Source: an uncultured Blautia sp.
GTDB taxonomy: Bacteria > Bacillota > Clostridia > Lachnospirales > Lachnospiraceae
Direction: 5' to 3'
DNA: 64,000 nucleotides
Assembly: GCA_900541985.1 (NCBI GenBank)
Contig: UQLX01000011.1
Location: forward strand, 1-64,000
Shown here: piece after piece, positions 1 to 11,494 of the stretch
How positions within the stretch are numbered: the stretch's first letter is position 1
Layout of the letters: every line of letters begins with the position of its first letter
Translations under genes and position numbers: made by a program
The notes under the pieces: model-generated
Seen by the model: the letters and a program-made list of their open reading frames with translations, nothing else
The model's database searches: none
Told to the model about the DNA's origin: nothing

Positions 1-89
1 TTTTTCGATGTTCTTTTTTGTAAATCTCTGTCTCGCTGACAGCTTGTTTACTTTAACACATTTATCTGTGCTTGTCAACAAGTTTTTTA

Positions 90-123
90 AATTTTTTAAA
101 GAATTTAAATTCTTTAAAAAATT
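90..123. repeat. 34-bp perfect AT-only palindrome after tRNA-Ser
   Basis: Positions 90-106 and 107-123 are exact reverse complements and consist only of A and T. The palindrome lies 3 bp beyond the 3' end of the tRNA. It could form a weak terminator hairpin, but it is unusually long and has no loop. Confidence 0.7.
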
Positions 124-126
124 AAA

Positions 127-214
127 CGGAGAAGGAGGGATTTGAACCCTCGCGCCGGTTACCCGACCTATACCCTTAGCAGGGGCACCTCTTCGGCCTC
201 TTGAGTACTTCTCC
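127..214 (-). tRNA. tRNA-Ser (anticodon GCU)
   Basis: The minus strand folds into an 88-nt class II tRNA. A perfect 7-bp acceptor stem pairs GGAGAAG with CTTCTCC, followed by a G discriminator. There is a D arm, an anticodon loop CTGCTAA giving GCU (reads AGC/AGU), a long variable arm as expected for serine, and a T arm containing GGTTCAAATC. The terminal CCA is not encoded. An excellent promoter lies about 60 bp upstream (277-305). Confidence 0.97.
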
Positions 215-276
215 AGACTCCGAATTCATAATTTCTTATGCAATTTGAAGGCGTTTATATCTGAAACGCATTGTTA

Positions 277-305
277 ATTATACAGAAGCCTTTGCATATT
301 GTCAA
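277..305 (-). promoter_or_regulatory. sigma-A promoter of tRNA-Ser
   Basis: On the minus strand TTGACA (300-305) and TATAAT (277-282) are separated by exactly 17 bp. This perfect vegetative consensus points toward the tRNA gene. Confidence 0.85.
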
Positions 306-347
306 TATGTTTTTTATATTTTTTTACCTATTTTGTTTTCTTTCTGT

Positions 348-353
348 TATAAT
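348..353 (+). promoter_or_regulatory. Extended -10 element before the GT-C gene
   Basis: TATAAT at 348-353 is preceded by TG one base upstream (345-346), an extended -10. No good -35 box is visible. It lies about 30 bp before the chosen start codon of the first plus-strand gene. Confidence 0.55.
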
Positions 354-383
354 AGAGAAAGTCAAACGTACTTGGAGGATTAT

Positions 384-1883
384 ATGAAAAAAAAATCATA
401 CCTGCTATTCCTGATTGCTATCCTATATACTGTCAGCATTATGTTTTTCTGTGCCGGATCTTCTCCTTTCATTAACAGTATGGGAACCGACAGTTCTGTT
501 TTCTTTACAATCGGTCGTGGTATGGCATCCGGGAAGATTCCCTACCTGAACTTTTTCGACCATAAAGGTTGGTATATTTATTTTTTTAATTACCTTGGTG
601 CCTGTCTTGATTCCAACACAACCTTCGGACTTTTTGTCATTGAATGTATATTTATGACTGTGAACGTCCTTCTTTTTTATAAAATCGCGGATTTGATCTG
701 CAGTATACGGCTTACCATATTTTATAAATGCATTTCTTCTGCCCTGATGCTTCTGTTATCATTAAATCTTCTTACCTATCAGGGAGGAAATTTTGTTGAA
801 ACCTATGGGCTGACATTTCAGCTCATATCAATTTTTCTTATTATCCGATATTATAAAAAAAACGAGGTTTCTCATCCGCCTGTTTTTATGTTTTTTCACG
901 GAATATGTGCGGGAATCGTGTTGGGACTGCGTGCAAATATGGGTGCTATGTGGGGTGGGATTGCTCTTATAATTCTGATCCGGCTGCTAATTAGCAAAAA
1001 GTATAAGCCGCTTATTTATAACATTGCTTTTGAATTTTTTGGACTATGTACAGGATTACTTCCCCCAGTGGTCTACTGTCTGAAAACACATAGCCTGAAA
1101 TCCATGATACAACAGTCACTTTTTTTTAATCTGGAATATTCCTCGGGAGGATCTTTTGCAGGAAATCTTTTGAGTTTGTTTACAAATATCAGTAGTCTGT
1201 GTATTCTTTTGGGAATCATTGTATCTATGGGTATCATCATAAAATCTGCCAGACTCCCCAAAAGTTTCCGCGCAATGTATATATGCTCACTGTTACTTTC
1301 GATCGTTTCTGTCTCTCTTTCCGGCAGAAGTTACGGACATTACTATGAATACCTCATTCCGTTTTTTCTACCTGCCGTATTATTTATCATAAAGAAAGCT
1401 GCAGAAATACTCCAAAAATATAAGCATTACCAGAAACTTCTGCCAGCAGGTATTTTTGTATTTACGATCTGTTTTAATTTCCAGACACCTGCAAAGCTTT
1501 TCTCTCTAACCGGAATACAAAAAATATCCCGGACAGCAAATTATATGGCAGAGATTTATCACAGCAATTATTCTGATAAAAAAACAATGCTTACAGTCAA
1601 CAACAAGTGTATGTTTTATAATAAGTTCAATCTTATCCCGGAAGATAAGTTCTTTTATATACCTGCTATAAATTATCAGGTATTCCCCGATGCAGTAAAT
1701 GCACAGGCTGACTCTATCCTCAGCGGCAAAAACGACATCATCATTCTTTCTTACCGGGACTATAACCAAAGACAGATTTTTCCCTATGGCATAAAAAATC
1801 AGGAATTACTTCAATATCTGTCCGATCATTATCAAATGGTGTCTGAACAGAATCATATTCAGATGTACATAAAAAACAATTAA
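384..1883 (+). CDS. GT-C (PMT/GT39-like) membrane glycosyltransferase
   Basis: This 499-residue polytopic membrane protein has about eleven hydrophobic segments. After the first segment come an acidic GTDSS motif and an FDHKG motif in the first outer loop. This pattern is typical of polyprenyl-phosphate-sugar-dependent glycosyltransferases of the PMT/ArnT/GT39 class, where the loop Asp is the catalytic base. The start at 384 is chosen over an upstream ATG at 333 because GGAGG sits 5 bp before it. The next gene, a soluble GT2 enzyme, follows after 15 bp. The pair plausibly makes a lipid-linked sugar and transfers it outside the membrane. The acceptor and sugar cannot be read from the sequence. 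The pair runs head-on to replication. Confidence 0.75.
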   Translation: MKKKSYLLFLIAILYTVSIMFFCAGSSPFINSMGTDSSVFFTIGRGMASGKIPYLNFFDHKGWYIYFFNYLGACLDSNTTFGLFVIECIFMTVNVLLFYKIADLICSIRLTIFYKCISSALMLLLSLNLLTYQGGNFVETYGLTFQLISIFLIIRYYKKNEVSHPPVFMFFHGICAGIVLGLRANMGAMWGGIALIILIRLLISKKYKPLIYNIAFEFFGLCTGLLPPVVYCLKTHSLKSMIQQSLFFNLEYSSGGSFAGNLLSLFTNISSLCILLGIIVSMGIIIKSARLPKSFRAMYICSLLLSIVSVSLSGRSYGHYYEYLIPFFLPAVLFIIKKAAEILQKYKHYQKLLPAGIFVFTICFNFQTPAKLFSLTGIQKISRTANYMAEIYHSNYSDKKTMLTVNNKCMFYNKFNLIPEDKFFYIPAINYQVFPDAVNAQADSILSGKNDIIILSYRDYNQRQIFPYGIKNQELLQYLSDHYQMVSEQNHIQMYIKNN

Positions 1884-1898
1884 AGGAGATCCCTATTC

Positions 1899-2609
1899 AT
1901 GGATAAATTATACATTGTAATTCCCGCTTATAACGAAGAAACCAATATCGAAAGGACCATCCGTCAATGGTATCCCGTCATAGAAAATCATAACCGTACC
2001 GGAGAATCAAGGATTGTTGTCATTAATGACGGAAGCACAGATCATACATGGGAAATTCTTTGCAATCTTTCTGACTCCATGCCTCTTCTGAAACCCCTGA
2101 CAAAGAAAAACGGCGGTCATGGATCCTCAGTTCTTTATGGATATCATTATGCGATAAAAATGGAGGCAGACTATATTTTTCAGACTGATTCCGATGGACA
2201 GACAAATCCCGATGAATTTGAAGATTTCTGGAAACTCAGAAACGACTACGATGCCATTATTGGTAAACGAACTGTTCGAGGAGACGGAAATTCCCGAAAA
2301 TTTGTAGAAAATACAGTATGTCTGATTCTCCGGATTATTTTTGGTATAAATGTACCTGATGCCAATGCGCCTTTCCGCCTGATGCAATCCGGACTGGTAA
2401 AAAAATATATAAATAAACTTCCAGTAAATTACAATCTTCCTAATATCATGATGACCACATATTTCGCATATTATCACGAAAAACTCTGTTTCCGGGAAAT
2501 CAGTTTCAAGCCTCGTCAGGGAGGCACAAACTCCATTAACATCAAAAAGATCGTCAAGATTGGCTGGAACGCCGTAGGTGACTTCCGCAAACTCAAAAAA
2601 CAAATGTAA
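1899..2609 (+). CDS. GT2 glycosyltransferase, dolichyl-phosphate-mannose-synthase-like
   Basis: This 236-residue soluble GT-A-fold enzyme starts with the nucleotide-sugar binding signature IPAYNEE. It has NDGSTD around residue 44 and a metal-binding D-S-D motif at residues 97-99. It lacks the C-terminal membrane helices of GtrB/CsbB-type enzymes. Family knowledge predicts transfer of a sugar from a nucleotide donor to undecaprenyl phosphate on the cytoplasmic face. GGAGAT lies before the ATG, and the gene probably shares a transcript with the upstream GT-C gene that could use its product. A strong bidirectional terminator follows directly. Confidence 0.85.
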   Translation: MDKLYIVIPAYNEETNIERTIRQWYPVIENHNRTGESRIVVINDGSTDHTWEILCNLSDSMPLLKPLTKKNGGHGSSVLYGYHYAIKMEADYIFQTDSDGQTNPDEFEDFWKLRNDYDAIIGKRTVRGDGNSRKFVENTVCLILRIIFGINVPDANAPFRLMQSGLVKKYINKLPVNYNLPNIMMTTYFAYYHEKLCFREISFKPRQGGTNSINIKKIVKIGWNAVGDFRKLKKQM

Positions 2610-2610
2610 A

Positions 2611-2650
2611 GCAAAAAGGAACAGCTTGGTAAACCGCTGTTCCTTTTTGC
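2611..2650. terminator. Bidirectional rho-independent terminator
   Basis: A perfect 15-bp inverted repeat (2611-2625 with 2636-2650) surrounds a 10-nt loop. Tracts of A on one side and T on the other let it work for both converging genes, the GT2 gene on plus and the YfhO-like gene on minus. Confidence 0.92.
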
Positions 2651-2684
2651 TTTTTAATTTTTGCTTTTTAATTTTTCCTTTTCA

Positions 2685-5408
2685 CTATATTTTTCGTTTC
2701 TTTATATAATTTTCTATAATGCAGATTAACATGCCCAAAATGCCAATAATAGAAATTATTATCCCTCCACGAATAAACGGGTTAGAATAGTGAAGTTCTA
2801 TTTCATGTTCTCCTTCTTCCAGGGGCAACGCCATATACATTATATTCGCCCGCATAAGATCAGCTTTTTTTCCATCTACAACAGCAGACCATCCTTTTTC
2901 AAAAGGAACTGCCCAACAAATCAGGCGGGGTTCTGATAATTTCAGAGAAGCTTTCACCTTATTCCCGTCTGCATGAACATAGCCTTCAATCCCATCTTCT
3001 AATTTCTCTACATTTTTTATTACATTTACCATAGGCTGACTAACTATTCTGATATCTTTAAAGCAGTATGTTCCTGTATACGGAAATTTTAGTTCTATCT
3101 CCTTCTCTCCGGGATCATTCATTTCCAAATTACATAAAAAATTATTTTTCCCATTATTTTCTCCAAAACCATTTGTATTCATGAGAACAACATTCTTTTG
3201 TTTATCTCCTTGCGTAATATTGATTTTAATTCTTGAGTTTATTCTGGAAATTCCACTGGGAGTTTTGTCCTTATACTCAAGCCCCTCAAAAATTAAATAA
3301 ACTTCTCCTTTTTCCTGAATATCTGCCTGTATTTTCAGTATTGAGTCCTTTTCTTTTACCCGAATCATGCTGTTTTCTAATTCAATCTTTCCACTGGAAC
3401 TCCATTCTGTTTCTACCTCTTTTGAATTATCAAAAACAGAAGATATCTTCTCCCAATCATCTGCATTTCCGGTTTCTTCTAATACAACAGCCTCTAATAG
3501 AGCCTGCTGCTTCTGTTCTATATTTAATTGTTCAAACTCATCCCTATTAATATATTTGTCATAGGCAAATAAAAAAGGAATTTTCTTCTCACTTTCCCAT
3601 ACAGTAAATTGGTTTTTATCGATAATATAATTTTCTTTTTTCTGATAAATTCCAGGACCTTTTTCTCTTTTTGGAGTAATATAATATTTCACTCCTGCAA
3701 GAATCTCTAAAGCACTTCTTTTATCTGCTCCACCATAGTTCTGTTCCTGTATATTATTCCAATATAACGATTTTTGATATTCTGCTATATACGGATTGAC
3801 CATACTAAAATACATAGACGTTCCATATAGTCCTGTCTGCAATGCAGAATTTCTTATTTCTCCAGTTCTATCCTCATCATAACGCCATGAATTTTTTGTC
3901 TCTGCATATTTTTCCAGCTTTTCAGAAGGAATATTTTCCAGTTTCTCTTGTGCATTTCCCTGTTGAATAAATCTATTCGCATCTGCTTCTCTTGTTCTGA
4001 CATCAAATGCATTGAACAGCACACAGCAAACATTTATACACATTACAAAAATATAAAATTTCTTACATGTTGTTTTTCTGTTTTTGCTTCTGCAAATAAC
4101 AGTTACAAACAGTATCAGTAAAAACAAGAGCATCGTCATAACTTCTATTTTTGTTTTTTCGCCCACCAGATATTTTCCTGTTATTCCTGCCAGACATGCC
4201 AAAATTTCAAGAATAGTAAAACAGATCAACATCTTTTTCTGTCTGGCACATAGATCCAAAAATACCGGATACATCTTTACTACTATATAAGCCACCAATA
4301 AAGTATAGCCAAAAGCCCATCTGTTTGTCACATAAGACATTCCATTAAACACATGACCTACAAAAGGAATACACAAAAATATCGTCAGTAAAACAAATCC
4401 AATTTTTAAAAGTTTTTCCCCTTTTGTAGTAAATAACAAAATCACTGCCGGAAAAGCAATAACTGAATATCCGAGAAATGTTTGATATCCCGGACTATCC
4501 ATACTAATGAAGCCTGAAAAAAAGCGTGCATAATACTTAATCCCATATAAGAAAGGAACCATAGCTTCATTAGACATTCTTCCTGTTTGAAACAAAAGCC
4601 CCAAAGAAGGCAGCAGAAACACTCCCGCCACACACATAGCCAAAATTGTATACACCCCAACTTTCAACAAAAGCCGGCACAATGTTTTCCATTGAATAGA
4701 ATGGTAAAAATAAAAATATTGAAAAACAGCATAAATTACTGTCAAAATGCCCAACATATAAAAGAAATAAAAGTTACTGCATACACTAATAATCAACGAA
4801 ATAATATACAGTCCCGGTCCTTTTTTACGATAGATTTTGTCTACTCCCAAAAGGATCAAAGGAAAATATATTAACGGATTTAAAAAAAATGGATGTTTAC
4901 AGAAAAAATACAACACATATTCCGAAAAAAGATAAATCGGTACTCCGACCAGTACTGCGGAGGATCTGTTTCCTTTGCTTCTGGCAAAAATACAAAAAGT
5001 AATTCCCGCAAGATAAATTCTGGCAATTATAAGAACATGAAACAAAATTTCTGTATGTTCCTTCTGCACAAAAACAGCCAGTAAATTGAGTGGATCCCCA
5101 ATAACATAATAGTGTAAAGTATTTAAAACATCTGCACCATACCCTATAGAAAAATCATAAGTTGGAATAGCAAGCCGATGATTTTCAAACAAATTCCAAA
5201 AAATATCACGTAAGTATTCACCATAATAAGCCAGCGCATTATAGTGCTGGCTTATTCCATCTACTGACCATATAAATGTTGCTTTATTATTAATAAAATA
5301 CAATGACGTACATAGCATACAAATCGCAAATAAAATTGTATATGTACTATAAAATCTAAGTTTCTCTGCATTTTGGAGTTTTTTCATTTCATATCGCTTC
5401 TCCATCAT
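2685..5408 (-). CDS. YfhO family membrane protein (GT-C-like)
   Basis: This 907-residue protein has about a dozen or more membrane segments in its first ~440 residues. A large extracytoplasmic domain follows and one C-terminal helix precedes a basic tail. The layout and the GWSAVVDG stretch near the C terminus match the YfhO family. B. subtilis YfhO is known to work with the GT2 enzyme CsbB in lipoteichoic acid glycosylation. The acceptor here is unknown. The gene begins 3 bp after the plsC stop codon, so the two are probably co-transcribed. The start is uncertain among ATG 5408, 5405 and 5387; the ribosome site for 5408 is weak, whereas a GGAG lies about 13 bases before 5387. Confidence 0.85.
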   Translation of the reverse strand: MMEKRYEMKKLQNAEKLRFYSTYTILFAICMLCTSLYFINNKATFIWSVDGISQHYNALAYYGEYLRDIFWNLFENHRLAIPTYDFSIGYGADVLNTLHYYVIGDPLNLLAVFVQKEHTEILFHVLIIARIYLAGITFCIFARSKGNRSSAVLVGVPIYLFSEYVLYFFCKHPFFLNPLIYFPLILLGVDKIYRKKGPGLYIISLIISVCSNFYFFYMLGILTVIYAVFQYFYFYHSIQWKTLCRLLLKVGVYTILAMCVAGVFLLPSLGLLFQTGRMSNEAMVPFLYGIKYYARFFSGFISMDSPGYQTFLGYSVIAFPAVILLFTTKGEKLLKIGFVLLTIFLCIPFVGHVFNGMSYVTNRWAFGYTLLVAYIVVKMYPVFLDLCARQKKMLICFTILEILACLAGITGKYLVGEKTKIEVMTMLLFLLILFVTVICRSKNRKTTCKKFYIFVMCINVCCVLFNAFDVRTREADANRFIQQGNAQEKLENIPSEKLEKYAETKNSWRYDEDRTGEIRNSALQTGLYGTSMYFSMVNPYIAEYQKSLYWNNIQEQNYGGADKRSALEILAGVKYYITPKREKGPGIYQKKENYIIDKNQFTVWESEKKIPFLFAYDKYINRDEFEQLNIEQKQQALLEAVVLEETGNADDWEKISSVFDNSKEVETEWSSSGKIELENSMIRVKEKDSILKIQADIQEKGEVYLIFEGLEYKDKTPSGISRINSRIKINITQGDKQKNVVLMNTNGFGENNGKNNFLCNLEMNDPGEKEIELKFPYTGTYCFKDIRIVSQPMVNVIKNVEKLEDGIEGYVHADGNKVKASLKLSEPRLICWAVPFEKGWSAVVDGKKADLMRANIMYMALPLEEGEHEIELHYSNPFIRGGIIISIIGILGMLICIIENYIKKRKI

Positions 5409-5411
5409 ACT

Positions 5412-6131
5412 TTAATCCCATCCGCCATTTTTTTCTATTGTTTCTTCGACTCTTCTTTTTACTTCCGCTGCAATTTCCGTGGACTTCATGTCTTTGTATT
5501 CTTCATACAGCATCGGCTCCAGAAAATGCACCTGTACAGTCACAGGCGCTGTCGAGCCTGTATCAAAGGATTTATAGGAATCAATCAGCGCAACCGGTAT
5601 GATCGGGCATTTTGCCTTCATAGCAGCCTTAAAGCTTCCTCCTTTGAACTCCTGAGGATGATTTCCATTTTTACTTCTGGTTCCCTCTGCAAAAATCAGG
5701 TAATTGCGCCCTTCTTTTACTTCTTTTGTTACATTGATGATCACCTGCATAGACTGCCGGATATCTTCTCTGTCAATCAAAAAAGCCTTCATACAGGCAA
5801 ATACCTGTTTCAGAAACGGTACCTGCCCTACTTCTTTTTTGGCTACCACAGAAAAAGGTACCGGACAGGGTGCCATGATAGCGAGAACATCATATAATCC
5901 CTGATGATTTGGATAAAAAATAAATCCGTTTTCGGAAGGGATGTTCTCTACACCATGCGCATCAATTGTAATATTTCCGCCCTTATTTGCACGTCTGTCG
6001 ATCATCTTCAGAAGGGAATACCTTTCCCCTTCTGTGTAATTATCTACATGTGATGCATACCAGCACAGTTTTATCCATGCATACGGAATAAAAGGCAGAT
6101 TTCTCAGCACCATCATTATGATTCTTTTCAT
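5412..6131 (-). CDS. plsC: 1-acyl-sn-glycerol-3-phosphate acyltransferase (PlsC family)
   Basis: This 239-residue enzyme of the PlsC/AGPAT family carries the catalytic H-x4-D box as NHQGLYD (H76, D81) and the substrate-binding EGTR motif at residues 149-152. It makes phosphatidic acid from lysophosphatidic acid at the inner face of the membrane, and a hydrophobic N-terminal stretch probably associates with the bilayer. GGAGGAGC precedes the ATG. It lies between a membrane-anchored protein and the YfhO-like gene on the same strand. The acyl donor (acyl-ACP or acyl-CoA) cannot be decided from sequence. Confidence 0.9.
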   Translation of the reverse strand: MKRIIMMVLRNLPFIPYAWIKLCWYASHVDNYTEGERYSLLKMIDRRANKGGNITIDAHGVENIPSENGFIFYPNHQGLYDVLAIMAPCPVPFSVVAKKEVGQVPFLKQVFACMKAFLIDREDIRQSMQVIINVTKEVKEGRNYLIFAEGTRSKNGNHPQEFKGGSFKAAMKAKCPIIPVALIDSYKSFDTGSTAPVTVQVHFLEPMLYEEYKDMKSTEIAAEVKRRVEETIEKNGGWD

Positions 6132-6160
6132 TTTTGCTCCTCCGCTTTATTACAGTTCTG

Positions 6161-6811
6161 TCAATTCAGCTTGGTTGCAAGCTTTTCTTCATAGCCCGGA
6201 TTTTTTTTAATAAAGGTCTCATATGCATTCACATAATCTTTATAAGCATCTGTTTCCATAAACAGGGCATATTTTTCTGCCGCTTCTTTCTTCATCTCAT
6301 CTGTAATTTCAGAAGGTGCAAGAATATAATATTTTCCATTTTCTTTCTGCTGCGTCATATAGGTACTGATACAGGGATAGGATTTGTCCTTTTCCAGAAC
6401 AAGATTATAGGTGATATATACATAAGCATTTTTTCCATTTTTATAAATGGTATCACATGCAATAATATTCACCTTTTGAGGTTTGTGTGCTTCAAAATAT
6501 TTGATTGTGGCAGTTATCTCCTGCTGGAGATCCTTGTCTGCTTTTTTTACTCCATAACACTTTTTTACTTTTTTCTCTTTTCCGTCCACATAGGATCTGA
6601 TAAGAGTTTTCACCGTTTTTTCCGGTGTTTTATTACTGCCGCCGCAGCTTTTCACCATAAAAACAAGCAAAACTGCCAGGGCCACAAGAACTGCGACCCC
6701 TGCAATATATTTTATGTTCAGCCTTTTTAAAGAAATTCCGGATTTTCTTTTTCTGGAATTTTTTCCGGCAGGCTTACGCCTTTTGTTTCTTACGGCTTTT
6801 TCCTGACCCAT
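6161..6811 (-). CDS. Membrane-anchored extracytoplasmic protein of unknown function
   Basis: This 216-residue protein has a strongly basic N-terminal tail (about 35 residues rich in K and R), one membrane helix at about 36-55, and an outer domain of about 160 residues. The tail without a cleavage site suggests an inner-membrane anchor with the C terminus outside. A Cys follows the helix (KSCGG), but the lipobox context is poor. The outer domain is reminiscent of NTF2-like/DUF4878 folds, though this is only a suggestion. It starts 16 bp after gyrA and probably shares its transcript. I do not assign a function. Confidence 0.75.
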   Translation of the reverse strand: MGQEKAVRNKRRKPAGKNSRKRKSGISLKRLNIKYIAGVAVLVALAVLLVFMVKSCGGSNKTPEKTVKTLIRSYVDGKEKKVKKCYGVKKADKDLQQEITATIKYFEAHKPQKVNIIACDTIYKNGKNAYVYITYNLVLEKDKSYPCISTYMTQQKENGKYYILAPSEITDEMKKEAAEKYALFMETDAYKDYVNAYETFIKKNPGYEEKLATKLN

Positions 6812-6827
6812 ACTCTTCGTTTACCTC

Positions 6828-9371
6828 TTATTCCTCTGTGTGTCCCTTTTCTTCATCCGGAACTTGTACTTCTTTCTGCTGCTCTGTCTGAACAGAACCT
6901 TCTGTGTCTGCCTCAGCTTCTTTTTCTCTGACCTTTGCAAAGCTTGCAACAGTTACTCCGTCAGAAAGATTAATCAGCTTCACTCCTGATGTAATTCTTC
7001 CAAGAATGGAAATATCAGAACACTGCAGGCGGATGATAATTCCTTCTGTAGTAATCATCATAATCTCATTTTCTTCATTAACTGCCTTGGCTCCGATCAC
7101 ATTTCCTGTTTTCTCTGTGATTTTATAACACTTCACGCCCTTGCCGCCTCTGTTCTGACAGGTAAATTCACTGATACAGGTTCTTTTTCCCATACCATTC
7201 TCAGAAACTACCAGCAGATAATATCCCTGGGAATTCAGCTGCATGGCAACAACCTCGTCTCCATCCATAAGATTAATACCTCTTACTCCCATGGAAACAC
7301 GACCTGTAGTTCTTACATCTGTTTCTTTGAAACGAATACACTGTCCATCCTTTGTGACAAGAATGATATCTTTTTTATTATTTGTGACCTTTACCTCGAT
7401 CAGTTCATCATCTTCCCTGAGAGAAATTGCCGCAAGACCGATCTTTCGGACATTTGCATAGTCCTGAATCGGGGTTTTCTTAACCAGCCCCTTCCGGGTA
7501 GCCATCATAAGGTACTGATCTTCTTCAAACTTATTAATAGGAATCACCGCCGTGATGCGTTCTCCCGGCATCAGCTGCAGTAGGTTAATGATTGCTGTTC
7601 CTCTGGCTGTTCTGCTTGCTTCCGGAATCTCATAGGCCTTGAGTCGGTAAACACGTCCTGTATTGGTAAAGAACATTACATAATGATGCGTGGTAGTCAT
7701 CATCAGTTCTTCGATATAATCATCCTCAATGGTCTGCATTCCCTTGATTCCCTTGCCGCCTCTGTTCTGACTGCGGAAGTTATCAACTGTCATACGCTTG
7801 ATGTAGCCAAGCTTTGTCATTGTAATCACTGTATTTTCACGGGAGATCATGTCTTCCATGGAAATATCAAATGCATCAAAGCCTATGGATGTTCTTCTGT
7901 CATCACCATATTTTTCGGAAATCTCCAGAATTTCTTCACGGATCACTCGGAGAAGAAGATTTCTGTCTTCCAGAATTGCCTTTAATTTACGGATTTTTTC
8001 CATTAATTCTGCATATTCTGCTTCCAGTTTTTCTCTTTCCAGACCGGTAAGAGCACGAAGACGCATATCCACAATCGCCTGAGCCTGTACCTCTGTCAGT
8101 TCAAAACGCTCCATCAATTCCTGTTTGGCAATCTGCACGCTTCTGGAACCACGAATAATACGGATCACTTCATCGATATTATCCAGTGCCTTAAGAAGTC
8201 CCTCTAAAATATGAGCCCTCTCCTGAGCTTTGTTCAGATCATACTGTGTCCTTCTTGTTACAACATCCTCCTGATGCGCCAGATAATACTTCAGCATATC
8301 ATGGAGATTCAGAACCTTTGGTTCCAGACTTCCATTCGTGGATACCAGACAGAGCATGATCACACCAAAAGTATCCTGAAGCTGTGTATGTTTATAAAGC
8401 TGATTCAGTACAACGTTTGCATTGGCATCTTTGCGCAGATCGATACAGATACGCATTCCCTCGCGGCTGGAATGGTCGTTCAGGTCTGTAATGCCATCGA
8501 TTTTTTTATCACGGACAAGCTCCGCGATCTTCTCGATCAGGCGGGCCTTATTGACCAGATACGGAAGCTCTGTAACAATAATACGTGACTTTCCGTTTGG
8601 AAGCGTCTCAATATTTGTCACCGCACGGACACGGATCTTACCACGACCGGTACGATATGCCTCCTCGATTCCTCTTGTTCCCAGAATGGTAGCCCCTGTA
8701 GGAAAATCCGGTCCCTTAACGATCTCAAGGATTTCTTCAATCGTAGTATCTCTCTGTTCTTCTATGATATTATCAATGATCTTTACAACCGCCTGAACCA
8801 CTTCGCGAAGATTGTGGGGCGGAATATTGGTAGCCATACCTACAGCAATACCTGAAGTTCCATTTACAAGAAGGTTCGGGTAGCGGGAAGGAAGCACTGA
8901 CGGCTCTCTCTCTGTTTCGTCAAAGTTCGGCTGGAAATCAACGGTATTCTTATTGATATCCGCAAGCATTTCCATCGAGATCTTGCTGAGACGGGCCTCT
9001 GTATATCGCATGGCAGCTGCTCCGTCACCGTCTACAGAGCCAAAGTTCCCGTGGCCGTCAACCAGAGGATATCTGGTTGACCAGTCCTGCGCCATATTTA
9101 CAAGAGCCCCATAAATAGAACTGTCTCCATGAGGATGATATTTACCCATGGTATCACCCACGATACGCGCACATTTACGATGTGGCTTATCAGGTCCGTT
9201 ATTTAACTCTATCATTGAGTACAAAACTCGTCTCTGTACCGGTTTCAGTCCGTCCCGGACATCCGGAAGGGCGCGTGATGCAATAACACTCATGGCATAA
9301 TCGATATATGATTTCTCCATGGTCTTCTGCAGATCCACCTCATGGACTTTATCAAAAATATTGTCTTCCAT
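6828..9371 (-). CDS. gyrA: DNA gyrase subunit A
   Basis: This 847-residue GyrA is the cleavage-religation subunit of the A2B2 gyrase that introduces negative supercoils. The catalytic tyrosine is Y123 in AAMRYTE. The quinolone-determining region has Ser84 (E. coli Ser83) but Gly88 at the E. coli Asp87 position. The C-terminal beta-pinwheel carries the GyrA box QNRGGKG, and a second copy of the same heptapeptide occurs about 200 residues later. An acidic tail follows, as in other GyrA proteins. AGGAG precedes the ATG. The gene starts 11 bp after gyrB, and the gyrB stop overlaps its ribosome site. Confidence 0.98.
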   Translation of the reverse strand: MEDNIFDKVHEVDLQKTMEKSYIDYAMSVIASRALPDVRDGLKPVQRRVLYSMIELNNGPDKPHRKCARIVGDTMGKYHPHGDSSIYGALVNMAQDWSTRYPLVDGHGNFGSVDGDGAAAMRYTEARLSKISMEMLADINKNTVDFQPNFDETEREPSVLPSRYPNLLVNGTSGIAVGMATNIPPHNLREVVQAVVKIIDNIIEEQRDTTIEEILEIVKGPDFPTGATILGTRGIEEAYRTGRGKIRVRAVTNIETLPNGKSRIIVTELPYLVNKARLIEKIAELVRDKKIDGITDLNDHSSREGMRICIDLRKDANANVVLNQLYKHTQLQDTFGVIMLCLVSTNGSLEPKVLNLHDMLKYYLAHQEDVVTRRTQYDLNKAQERAHILEGLLKALDNIDEVIRIIRGSRSVQIAKQELMERFELTEVQAQAIVDMRLRALTGLEREKLEAEYAELMEKIRKLKAILEDRNLLLRVIREEILEISEKYGDDRRTSIGFDAFDISMEDMISRENTVITMTKLGYIKRMTVDNFRSQNRGGKGIKGMQTIEDDYIEELMMTTTHHYVMFFTNTGRVYRLKAYEIPEASRTARGTAIINLLQLMPGERITAVIPINKFEEDQYLMMATRKGLVKKTPIQDYANVRKIGLAAISLREDDELIEVKVTNNKKDIILVTKDGQCIRFKETDVRTTGRVSMGVRGINLMDGDEVVAMQLNSQGYYLLVVSENGMGKRTCISEFTCQNRGGKGVKCYKITEKTGNVIGAKAVNEENEIMMITTEGIIIRLQCSDISILGRITSGVKLINLSDGVTVASFAKVREKEAEADTEGSVQTEQQKEVQVPDEEKGHTEE

Positions 9372-9382
9372 TTTTTATTCTC

Positions 9383-11320
<1,938 letters not shown>

Positions 11321-11397
11321 TCATTTTAGATTTATAGCATCAACAGGCCTGCAGAAAACCTGCAACCTCTGATAAATAGACATAGTAATACTAATCT

Positions 11398-11403
11398 ATT
11401 ATA
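11398..11403 (-). promoter_or_regulatory. Extended -10 element of gyrB
   Basis: On the minus strand TGCTATAAT gives TATAAT with the extended TG dinucleotide, about 90 bp before gyrB and just after the rsmI terminator. The -35 region is poor. Confidence 0.55.
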
Positions 11404-11449
11404 GCACAAAATAGGGCTGCTTTCCATTCATTTTCAGGAAAATATAGAA

Positions 11450-11490
11450 AACTTCCCGGCAGACGGAGTATTTCCGCCTGTCGGGAAGTT
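11450..11490 (-). terminator. Terminator after rsmI
   Basis: A 17-bp stem (11450-11466 with 11474-11490, one wobble and one mismatch) with a 7-nt loop lies just beyond the rsmI stop. On the minus strand it is followed by a U-rich tract. It separates the rsmI operon from gyrBA. Confidence 0.85.
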
Positions 11491-11494
11491 GTTT

